Shown here one piece after another: positions 8,325 through 15,232 of a DNA stretch of 26,678 nucleotides. The translations under genes were made by a program, and so were the position numbers. Every line of letters begins with the position of its first letter. Within the stretch, counting starts at the first letter, position 1. Below the pieces are notes generated by a model. It searched no databases and had not been told where the DNA came from. It saw only the letters and a program-made list of their open reading frames with translations. The stretch lies in NCBI GenBank assembly GCA_003507655.1, contig DNUZ01000014.1:54384-81061 (forward strand). Reading direction: 5' to 3'. Source of the DNA: Lachnospiraceae bacterium (GTDB lineage: Bacteria > Bacillota > Clostridia > Lachnospirales > Lachnospiraceae).

Positions 8325-9047
8325 ATGTTAGAATTAAAAAATATCAGTTATGAAGTCGATGACGACAATGACAATAAAGAGATTCTAAAAAATGTCAATC
8401 TGACGATTGATGAACATTTTGTGGCGATCACCGGTCCGAACGGTGGCGGTAAATCCACACTTGCCCGCATCATTGCCGGCATTCATACACCGACCAGCGG
8501 TCAGATCCTGTTTAACGGAGAAGACATTACAGATCTCAGCATTACTGAGCGTGCCAAACGCGGTATCAGCTTTGCTTTCCAGCAGCCGGTCCATTTCAAG
8601 GGACTGACGGTAAAAGATCTGGTAAATATTGCAGCAGGCAAACCGATGTCTGTCAGCGATATCTGTGATATTCTCTCTGAGGTTGGCCTTTGTGCCAGAG
8701 AATACATTGACCGTGAAGTGAACTCCAGCCTTTCCGGCGGTGAGTTAAAGCGAATCGAGATCGCTACTATTTTAGCAAGAGGAACCCAGCTTTCTATTTT
8801 TGACGAGCCGGAAGCAGGTATTGATCTTTGGAGCTTTAACAGCCTGATCAAGGTATTTGAAAAAATGAGAGATGAGATCAACGGCTCTATCCTGATCATC
8901 TCCCATCAGGAGCGTATTTTAAACATTGCAGATAAGATCATCGTCATTGCAAACGGCAGCGTGGATTCCATCGGTTCGAAAGAAGAGATCATGCCACGCC
9001 TGATGAACCAGCCAAGCACTTGCAAGACATTAACAGATAAAGCATAA
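8325..9047 (+). CDS. sufC: Fe-S cluster assembly ATPase SufC (SmsC-like)
   Basis: This is a cytosolic ABC-type ATPase of 240 residues that powers Fe-S scaffold rearrangement. Walker A GPNGGGKST (37-45), the Q-loop in FAFQQP (84-89), signature LSGGELKRIEI (136-146), Walker B IFDEPE (158-163) and the switch His194 are all present. FDEPEAGIDLWSF is close to the SufC-type D-loop, unlike transporter ATPases. The frame is open back to 8292, but the ATG at 8325 has GGAGG four nt upstream and gives the normal N-terminus. The next gene is sufB-like, 15 nt away. No sufS, sufU, sufD or sufT lies nearby, so the pair resembles the minimal SMS type described for anaerobes; that subtype is my inference. Confidence 0.92.
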   Translation: MLELKNISYEVDDDNDNKEILKNVNLTIDEHFVAITGPNGGGKSTLARIIAGIHTPTSGQILFNGEDITDLSITERAKRGISFAFQQPVHFKGLTVKDLVNIAAGKPMSVSDICDILSEVGLCAREYIDREVNSSLSGGELKRIEIATILARGTQLSIFDEPEAGIDLWSFNSLIKVFEKMRDEINGSILIISHQERILNIADKIIVIANGSVDSIGSKEEIMPRLMNQPSTCKTLTDKA

Positions 9048-9062
9048 AAAGGAGGTCTTAGC

Positions 9063-9980
9063 ATGGATGCCATTCAGAAGAATTTATTAGAGCAGGTTGC
9101 GGGACTGCATGAGATCCCGGAGGGAGCTTATAATATCCGTTCGGACGGACAGCTTGCCGGACGCAACACTACTGCGAATATTGATATTATTTCCAAACAG
9201 GACAAGTCCGGTATCGATATTTATATCAAACCGGGAACTACAAATGAAAGTGTACACATTCCGGTTATTTTAAGCCAGAGCGGTTTACAGGAGTTAGTCT
9301 ATAATGATTTCCACGTCGGAGAGAACTGCGATGTTACCATTATTGCAGGCTGCGGTATCCACAACTGTGGAACTGATACTTCAAAGCATGACGGTGTACA
9401 CACCTTCTATGTTGGAAAAAATTCCAAAGTCCGCTACATCGAAAGACACTATGGAGAAGGCGATGGACGGGGTGAGAACATTATGAATCCTGAGACCGTT
9501 GTCCACTTAGAAGAGAACGCCTATATGGAAATGGAGACCACCCAGATCAAGGGAATCGATTCCACCAACCGTATCACCAGAGGCGACTTAAAAGACGGAG
9601 CGACTTTAGAGGTCCGCGAAAAGATCATGACACACGGAAAACAGTATGCAAAGACTGATTTCCATGTAGAACTCAACGGAAAGGATTCCAGCACCAATAT
9701 CGTATCCCGTTCCGTTGCCAAGGGCGAATCCCATCAGGTCTTTTTAGCAAAGATCAGCGGTAATAATAAATGTGCCGGCCACAGCGAATGTGATGCCATT
9801 ATTATGGAAAATGCCCATGTTGATGCCACGCCGGAGCTTTCCGCTAATAACATTGATGCCAGCCTGATCCACGAAGCTGCGATCGGTAAAATTGCAGGTG
9901 ACCAGTTGATCAAACTGATGACACTTGGTCTGACCGAAGCAGAAGCCGAAGAACAGATCATCAACGGATTTTTAAAATAA
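9063..9980 (+). CDS. sufB: SufB/SufD-family Fe-S scaffold protein, short form (SmsB-like)
   Basis: This is the scaffold partner of SufC, 305 residues, against about 470-495 for classical SufB and about 420 for SufD. The beta-helix core shows as repeated short strands. The family C-terminal block is clear: CAGHSECDAII (237-247), then PELSANNIDASLIHEAAIGK ending near 276, with Glu258 and His270-Glu271 conserved, then the SufC-binding helix MTLGLTEAEAEEQI. Cys237 and Cys243 are candidate cluster ligands. The N-terminal helical domain of full SufB is missing. The ATG follows GGAGG by seven nt, and sufC lies 15 nt upstream. It is best read as the single scaffold of a two-gene system. The name sufB is used loosely; smsB may be more apt. 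Confidence 0.87.
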   Translation: MDAIQKNLLEQVAGLHEIPEGAYNIRSDGQLAGRNTTANIDIISKQDKSGIDIYIKPGTTNESVHIPVILSQSGLQELVYNDFHVGENCDVTIIAGCGIHNCGTDTSKHDGVHTFYVGKNSKVRYIERHYGEGDGRGENIMNPETVVHLEENAYMEMETTQIKGIDSTNRITRGDLKDGATLEVREKIMTHGKQYAKTDFHVELNGKDSSTNIVSRSVAKGESHQVFLAKISGNNKCAGHSECDAIIMENAHVDATPELSANNIDASLIHEAAIGKIAGDQLIKLMTLGLTEAEAEEQIINGFLK

Positions 9981-9993
9981 TATTTGAAAATAG

Positions 9994-10027
9994 AAAAATG
10001 CACGCGCAGATTTACGCGTGCATTTTT
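9994..10027. terminator. Bidirectional intrinsic terminator
   Basis: AAAAATGCACGCG (9994-10006) pairs perfectly with CGCGTGCATTTTT (10015-10027) over an 8-nt loop. The A and T ends make it work on both strands, ending sufCB from the left and the secreted-protein operon from the right. Confidence 0.92.
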
Positions 10028-10092
10028 ATTGCCTATTTCACAGGACTTCTACCTGCTTCTTATCTCTTCTGTGGCTCTCCACAATATTTACA

Positions 10093-12543
10093 CTATGAGC
10101 CATATATTACCCAACCACGTCCGGTCCACTTCATACCACACGTTGTACACCATCCGTGTATTCCATCCTTAATCTTGTCGTAGTATACAGGGGTATGATT
10201 GTAGTGCCATGCACCACACTCTACACATTTACCCTTACTCCATTTGTGAGTATCCGTGTTTTTACATTTTTTGAATATATTTTTTTTATTTTTACATTTG
10301 TGGTATTTATCATTAACTTCTTTAAATGAACAGTATTTGTATCCACTTATCGTACAACTGGTATGTAAAGTCTCGAACTCAAAGTTCACTGTCTTTACTT
10401 CCTCTTGTTTTTCTTCTTCCTTTTCTTCTTTCTTTTCCTCTACAGGCGGATCTACGAATCTGATGATGATGATACTCGGCTCCTCATCTTTTATTTTTTC
10501 AATCTTCTGTGTTGGCTCATCCTCCTTGATCATTTTGATCTGTGTGGAATCATCCTGTGACTTCTTTTCATCTTCCTCTTCATCTTTTGCCATTTCTTTT
10601 GTTGCAAAGATGATCCGGATCGGTTCCATTGGTTCCTCGGACGCAGATTTATCTTCTGTTTTAGCGGTATCTTCTGTCTTGGACTTATCTTCTGCCTTGG
10701 ACTCATTCTCTGCTTTGGATTTATCCTCTGTCTTTGAATCTTTCTCTGCTTTGGATTCGTCCTCTGCCTTTGAGTCTTTCTGTTCCTCCTCTATCTGCTG
10801 TAGGGAGAACTCCACTGTGTCCTCGCTTCCCTCTACTCTCTTTGCTACGAGCTGGTTCAAAACAGAATCATCTTTCTTTTTCGGAACATCTGTCTTTCCC
10901 ACCTTATAATTCATATGATCGCTGGAAATGGCCAGTTTGCTTCCATTGTCTGTTTCACAGATGATAGAGTTGCCATTTTTCTTAATATTTTTTATGGATG
11001 CATTCACAATGTCTTCTGAAACGTATATTAAGACTTCTCCGTTTTCATACGGCTTCATACGGATTCCAAGCTGATTGATACCATCCGCTGCGTCCATCTG
11101 TATCGTACCTGCATTTTCATCTTTTCCAAACTGCAAAGTAAGATTATTCAGTTCTTTATGCTCTGACAGCATCGAAAATTCGCGTAACTGCTTTTCATCC
11201 TTTTCATTTACATATAACAGATTTCTTTTTCCATCATCTGACTCACCGGAAAAAATTTTCAGATTGTCCGGGATCGAAGAGATTTCTTTTCCATCCATAT
11301 CCTCGAACTTGGTATTTTGTTCATCCCCTATCAGTGATACTAAATTTGCCAGTCTCTTTGTTTGTTTAGCACAGCGTTTACATATATCTACCACTTGTGC
11401 TGTCTTTTTATCATAGATTGCACCCGATAGATACTCATGTCCAAGTGCCGCTATGGTTTCCTGTTTTTGGATTACTTCATTACAATCAGAACAGTGTGTT
11501 CCTTCTGTCAGACCGCTCTGCTCACAGGTTGCCTTTACCGCCTTGTCGGTTACAATCGTATGACCTTTCGCCGGGATTACTTTCTGCTCTGTGATCACTT
11601 CCTTGCATACGGAACAATGTTTTCCTTCTGTCAGACCGCTCTGTGTACAGGTTGCCTCCACTGCCGGATCCGTTACGATCTTGTGACCTTTTGCCGGAAT
11701 CTCTTTTTGCCGGGTAATAACTTTCTTACATACGGAGCAATGCTTTCCTTCTGTCAGACCACTTTCCGTACAAGTCGCTTCTACTGCCTTGTCTGTTACG
11801 ATCTTGTGACCCAGTGGTGCTATCCTTACCCTTCTTTGCGTGACCGTATTGCAGACGGTGCAGAAAATTCTGTCTGTCCATCCGTATTCTGTACAGGTTG
11901 CCGGGGTCCCTTTTTTCTTTTGAAGCACATGGCGTTTTTTCCGTACTTTCTTCTGCTCCACAAGAACCTGATTGCAGACAGAACAGTGTTTTCCTTCTGT
12001 CAGGCCTTCCTTACTGCAGGTTGCCTCTACCGCCTTGTCCGTTACGGCATGGTGTTTTTTCGGTGCTAACTTTTTCTGCTTCCTGAGCACTTCATTGCAT
12101 ACAGAGCAATGTTTTCCTTCTGTCAGACCACTCTGTGTACAGGTCGGTGTCACTCCTTTGTCCGTTACGATCGTATGACCTTTTGCCGGTGTGGTCTCTG
12201 TTTTCACTTCGTTGCAATTCTGGCAGGTATACTGCACCTCGCCGGTAGTCACGCATCCTGCTTCCCTGATCTGTTTCTTATCTCCCCACTCATGACCCGT
12301 TGCCGGAATGACCTCTGTTGTATACTGTGTATTACAGTATAGACAGTAGATCAGCCACTCTCCGTCTTCCGTACAGGTTGCCATTTTCACCAATTCTTTC
12401 TTATCCTCATTCGGAACATGCTTGCCGTCTTTTGCCTCCTTACATCCTGTCTCATCCGCAAAAACCGTCCCCGGTATGGATGTCAGACACACGACTGTTG
12501 CGGTTGCAACACACAATATTCTTTTCCATATTTCTTTTTTCAT
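10093..12543 (-). CDS. Secreted protein with tandem Cys/His repeats
   Basis: This is a 816-residue exported protein of unknown function. It has a signal peptide (KK, then a hydrophobic core, cleavage likely after VFA near residue 29). Residues 34-369 hold eight Cys-rich units; units 3-8 (124-369) are exactly 41 residues each with spacing C-x10-C-x2-C-x14-H. A linker domain (about 370-585) has no recognised fold. Then come eight acidic hexapeptides of the SKAED type (590-637), a Glu/Lys-rich stretch to about 717, and a C-terminal domain (about 718-816) with further CxxC or Cys pairs (CVECGAWH, CTTCGMKW). There is no LPXTG motif or membrane anchor. The ATG follows AGGAGG. The gene starts 27 nt after a TetR-type regulator and is probably co-transcribed with it. 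Metal binding by the Cys3-His units is a reasonable guess only. Confidence 0.85.
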   Translation of the reverse strand: MKKEIWKRILCVATATVVCLTSIPGTVFADETGCKEAKDGKHVPNEDKKELVKMATCTEDGEWLIYCLYCNTQYTTEVIPATGHEWGDKKQIREAGCVTTGEVQYTCQNCNEVKTETTPAKGHTIVTDKGVTPTCTQSGLTEGKHCSVCNEVLRKQKKLAPKKHHAVTDKAVEATCSKEGLTEGKHCSVCNQVLVEQKKVRKKRHVLQKKKGTPATCTEYGWTDRIFCTVCNTVTQRRVRIAPLGHKIVTDKAVEATCTESGLTEGKHCSVCKKVITRQKEIPAKGHKIVTDPAVEATCTQSGLTEGKHCSVCKEVITEQKVIPAKGHTIVTDKAVKATCEQSGLTEGTHCSDCNEVIQKQETIAALGHEYLSGAIYDKKTAQVVDICKRCAKQTKRLANLVSLIGDEQNTKFEDMDGKEISSIPDNLKIFSGESDDGKRNLLYVNEKDEKQLREFSMLSEHKELNNLTLQFGKDENAGTIQMDAADGINQLGIRMKPYENGEVLIYVSEDIVNASIKNIKKNGNSIICETDNGSKLAISSDHMNYKVGKTDVPKKKDDSVLNQLVAKRVEGSEDTVEFSLQQIEEEQKDSKAEDESKAEKDSKTEDKSKAENESKAEDKSKTEDTAKTEDKSASEEPMEPIRIIFATKEMAKDEEEDEKKSQDDSTQIKMIKEDEPTQKIEKIKDEEPSIIIIRFVDPPVEEKKEEKEEEKQEEVKTVNFEFETLHTSCTISGYKYCSFKEVNDKYHKCKNKKNIFKKCKNTDTHKWSKGKCVECGAWHYNHTPVYYDKIKDGIHGWCTTCGMKWTGRGWVIYGS
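10633..10776 (-). repeat. Eight 18-nt tandem units coding acidic hexapeptides
   Basis: Codons 590-637 of the secreted protein encode DSKAED, ESKAEK, DSKTED, KSKAEN, ESKAED, KSKTED, TAKTED and KSASEE. On the plus strand this shows as repeated TCTTCTGYYTTGGA-like units. It is likely a flexible spacer that can gain or lose units by slippage. Confidence 0.85.
11437..12174 (-). repeat. Six 123-nt tandem units coding Cys3-His modules
   Basis: Codons 124-369 form six 41-codon units without gaps. Units 1, 2, 4, 5 and 6 share the core GLTEG(K/T)HCSxC; unit 3 (codons 206-246) has drifted (GWTDRIFCTVC) but keeps every Cys and His. Two more degenerate units of different spacing precede the array (codons about 56-123). 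Confidence 0.92.
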
Positions 12544-12570
12544 CCTAGCCCTCCTATTCTTTTTCCTATG

Positions 12571-13281
12571 CTATGCCTTCTTTCCTTCTTTCGTAGTCAT
12601 CACTGCTTCAAATCCCCGATGCGCCTGCACGATGGTATCTTCTATCAATTTTTGTGCGATAGATTGCAGATCCACCTCTAATACCGCATCGATCACTGCA
12701 TCCTGCTTCTCCTTGGGCACCTGATAGAGTGTAAAACAGCACTGCAGATGCCGTCTGATCTTATCCTCTATCTTAAAGTACAGATGACAGTGCTTCGCCA
12801 TAAATCCACGGGTGATTCCCCCGGAAGCAATATCCATTTCATAAAAATCCTTTTTTTCTGCTTCGGGAAGATAATCGGCAAAGATCACGCTCAGCCTTTC
12901 TGCTGTATTGTTATATATATATTCACAGGTTGTCGGCAGTGAGTACGCCATCACATATAATTCCCGTAACGGTTCCGACAACTCTGTAATATACATCTGC
13001 AACGCAGTCTCTATTCCATACAGCATCAGCGGATCTTTCTGCTCCCCTAAAAGCTGTTCTGCATTCTCAAACTGTCTATTGAACATCTGCTGTACCAATG
13101 TCAATAACAATGCCTCTTTATTCTCAAATGCAGCAAAAAACGATGATGGTGCCATTCCCGCTGCCCTTGCGATCGCCGCTGTCGTTGTCTTTTCATAGCC
13201 ATTTTCTAAAAACAACCGGACGGCTGCTAAGAGCATTTTGTTTCTTCTCGCCACCCCTTTAGGCTGTAAACCTTTTGGCAT
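12571..13281 (-). CDS. TetR/AcrR-family transcriptional regulator
   Basis: This is a 236-residue one-component repressor. The N-terminal helix-turn-helix lies at about residues 33-52 (TTTAAIARAAGMAPSSFFAA), preceded by the usual helix LLAAVRLFLENGYEKTT. The C-terminal ligand domain is not close to a family I can name. The ATG follows AAAGGAG by eight nt. A 16-bp near-perfect palindrome lies 37 nt upstream and overlaps a candidate -35, so self-repression is likely. The gene for the Cys-repeat secreted protein follows after 27 nt with no terminator between, so the regulator probably controls that protein. No efflux pump, the usual partner of such regulators, is adjacent. Confidence 0.9.
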   Translation of the reverse strand: MPKGLQPKGVARRNKMLLAAVRLFLENGYEKTTTAAIARAAGMAPSSFFAAFENKEALLLTLVQQMFNRQFENAEQLLGEQKDPLMLYGIETALQMYITELSEPLRELYVMAYSLPTTCEYIYNNTAERLSVIFADYLPEAEKKDFYEMDIASGGITRGFMAKHCHLYFKIEDKIRRHLQCCFTLYQVPKEKQDAVIDAVLEVDLQSIAQKLIEDTIVQAHRGFEAVMTTKEGKKA

Positions 13282-13302
13282 TTTTCACGCTCCTTTGACT
13301 GT

Positions 13303-13332
13303 AGTTTAGTATCCATTATTGACTATAATCAA
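13303..13332 (-). promoter_or_regulatory. Candidate promoter of the TetR-secreted protein operon
   Basis: On the minus strand TTGATT (13327-13332), an 18-nt spacer and TAAACT (13303-13308) precede the regulator start by about 22 nt. The elements are only fair matches. Confidence 0.4.
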
Positions 13333-13333
13333 T
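13318..13333. promoter_or_regulatory. Candidate TetR-type operator palindrome
   Basis: ATTGACTATAATCAAT is a 16-bp inverted repeat with one mismatched pair. It lies upstream of the TetR-type gene at 12571-13281 and covers its candidate -35 element, the usual place for an autoregulatory operator. Confidence 0.5.
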
Positions 13334-13467
13334 TTTAACATGCAAATATCAAAAATGCAATGACATTTCGGTATTTTCTCCCAAAGTCACAAAAGCAGTC
13401 CCGGCTTTGCGCATGTTGCCAGCCACTATGTTGTGAGCTGTCTTTTAACACCCTGACCTTGTCGCGA

Positions 13468-13517
13468 AAAAAAGTCAGGTACAGATTCCCTAGAAACGGA
13501 CTGTACCTGACTTTTTT
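13468..13517. terminator. Bidirectional intrinsic terminator of the trk operon
   Basis: A 17-bp perfect stem, AAAAAAGTCAGGTACAG (13468-13484) with CTGTACCTGACTTTTTT (13501-13517), encloses a 16-nt loop. On the minus strand it ends the trkA-trkH-small protein transcript 40 nt after the last stop. Confidence 0.9.
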
Positions 13518-13556
13518 GATTTCTCTATATATTTTGTACAAAAATTTTATATTATC

Positions 13557-13733
13557 TTACATCTGGTGTCTTACCACTGCATATTCATCATCCAGACGAT
13601 AATACGGACAGTTGTCAAAACTTCCGGTCAGAAACTTTACCATATCATCCTCATCTAAATTCATATCACAGCAGTAGCACTCCATCTCATCGTCATAGAC
13701 ATAATTGACGCAGCTTTCACAATTACTTGCCAT
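13557..13733 (-). CDS. Small Cys-rich protein, DUF6472-like
   Basis: This protein of 58 residues has six cysteines (5, 8, 19, 21, 22, 42), a CxxC pair at the start (NCESC), an acidic middle (NLDEDDM) and the end DEYAVVRHQM. It resembles the DUF6472 family of Lachnospiraceae as I remember it; function unknown, possibly metal binding. The open frame runs back to 13817, but the ATG at 13733 has GGAGGGG eight nt upstream and gives the family N-terminus. It follows trkH by 55 nt and shares its terminator, so it is the last gene of the potassium uptake operon. No signal peptide is seen, so it is cytosolic. Confidence 0.85.
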   Translation of the reverse strand: MASNCESCVNYVYDDEMECYCCDMNLDEDDMVKFLTGSFDNCPYYRLDDEYAVVRHQM

Positions 13734-13788
13734 TGTATCTTCCCCTCCAATCCTTCGGACTATCCGGTTACCATTCTGCTCTCTTTCA

Positions 13789-15228
13789 TTAACGATGTTT
13801 CCATACACGCGGTGCAAATAAGATCAACAGTGGGAAAATCTCCAGTCTTCCGATCAGCATATCAAAGATCATAACCAGCTTTGACAACACGGAAAATCCT
13901 CCATAACCGCCCATCGGTCCTACTACTTCCAGTCCCGGCCCGATATTATTTAATGTTGCTGCGATCGCGGTAAAATTCGTAACCATATCATGCTTATCCA
14001 GACTAAGCAGGAAAAGGGATGCCGCAAAAATAAACATGTATACGATCAGATACATATGTGTGGTGCGGATCGTTTCATCAGATACCGCCTTATCATCCAT
14101 TTTTACAACCTTGACGCTTCGCGGATGGATCAGATGGCTGACTTCCCGGATCGAGGATTTGATATAAATGATAAGACGGCTGACCTTAATTCCGCCTCCG
14201 GTACTGCCCGCGCAGGCACCTACAAACATCAGCATGACTAAAATATTCTTTGAAAATGTCGGCCACAGATTGAAATCCGCAGTCGCATATCCGGTAGTTG
14301 TCATAACCGATGCCACTTGAAATGTTGCCAGATTCAGGTTATGCAACAGTTCACTTGCATTATGTGTTAAATCCAAAGTAATCAAAATAGATGCAATTCC
14401 AAAAATGGCAAAATACCAACGGACTTCTTCTATTTTAAAAGCATCACTGCTCTTTTTCATCAAAATCAGATAGAAGAAACTGAAATTGACACCAAACAGC
14501 ACCATGAATATCGTAATGATCACCTGCTGCAGTGCCGTATAGCTTGCCGCACTGTCTACAACCAGACCAAAGCCTCCGGTTCCTGCCGTTCCAAGAGACA
14601 TACACACGGCATCAAATGTCGGCAGCCCACTGATCAGCAAAGCAATGATCTCTAACATAGTCATTGTCAGGTAGATGAGATACAGTATTCCTGCTGTTTT
14701 TCGCATACGCGGCACCAGTTTGGATACGATCGGTCCCGGACTTTCTGCTCGCAGGATATGCATATTCTCTCCATCTGCTAACGGCAGGATCGCCATCATA
14801 AACACCAGTACACCCATACCGCCAATCCAATGGCTGAAACTTCGCCAGAAGAGTGCCGTATGAGAAAATGCTTCTACATTTTCCGCAATGCTTGCTCCGG
14901 TGGTTGTAAATCCGGATACGATCTCAAACAAGGCATCTACGAAATTTGGAATCTCACCACTGAGCCAGAGTGGGATTGCTCCGACCACACTGAGAACGAT
15001 CCAGCTCAATGCCACACTGACAAATCCTTCTTTTGCAAAAAAACCGCCTTTTTCCGGCTTTTTCCATGTCATGATCCTTCCAAGGACAAAGCCTGCAATT
15101 GCTGTATACAAAAAATATTTTCCGGTTTCTTCGCTATAGATCAGGCTGACAAACCACGGTAACAGCATGAATGCTGACACAAATACCAAGACACAGCCCA
15201 AAATATATATCACAGTTTTTTTATTCAT
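13789..15228 (-). CDS. trkH: Potassium uptake protein TrkH/KtrB, membrane subunit
   Basis: This is the pore-forming K+ translocation subunit, 479 residues, the normal length. The four half-filters of the pore are visible: TTTGAS (108-113), AGTGGFG (215-221), TTTGYA (310-315) and NNIGPG (427-432). The long central block GACAGSTGGGIKVSRL (338-353) is characteristic of TrkH. Ten or so hydrophobic helices surround these loops. It begins four nt after the trkA stop, with an AGG-rich site upstream, so the two are one transcriptional unit. The pair makes a gated K+ uptake system at the cell membrane. Confidence 0.95.
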   Translation of the reverse strand: MNKKTVIYILGCVLVFVSAFMLLPWFVSLIYSEETGKYFLYTAIAGFVLGRIMTWKKPEKGGFFAKEGFVSVALSWIVLSVVGAIPLWLSGEIPNFVDALFEIVSGFTTTGASIAENVEAFSHTALFWRSFSHWIGGMGVLVFMMAILPLADGENMHILRAESPGPIVSKLVPRMRKTAGILYLIYLTMTMLEIIALLISGLPTFDAVCMSLGTAGTGGFGLVVDSAASYTALQQVIITIFMVLFGVNFSFFYLILMKKSSDAFKIEEVRWYFAIFGIASILITLDLTHNASELLHNLNLATFQVASVMTTTGYATADFNLWPTFSKNILVMLMFVGACAGSTGGGIKVSRLIIYIKSSIREVSHLIHPRSVKVVKMDDKAVSDETIRTTHMYLIVYMFIFAASLFLLSLDKHDMVTNFTAIAATLNNIGPGLEVVGPMGGYGGFSVLSKLVMIFDMLIGRLEIFPLLILFAPRVWKHR

Positions 15229-15232
15229 TTTC

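Noticed and set aside
10256..12069. Several long plus-strand frames rich in Ser, Phe, Cys or Leu opposite the secreted Cys-repeat protein
   Set aside because: They mirror the acidic hexapeptides and 123-nt repeats on the minus strand. The repeated codons simply lack stops in the other frames, and no ribosome binding sites are present.
11437..12174. Possible CRISPR-like array because of regular repeats
   Set aside because: Units are 123 nt without spacers, keep reading frame and encode similar peptides, so they are protein repeats.
13335..13541. A 68-codon minus-strand frame in the spacer after the trk operon
   Set aside because: It has no ribosome binding site and runs through the terminator hairpin; it is treated as non-coding.
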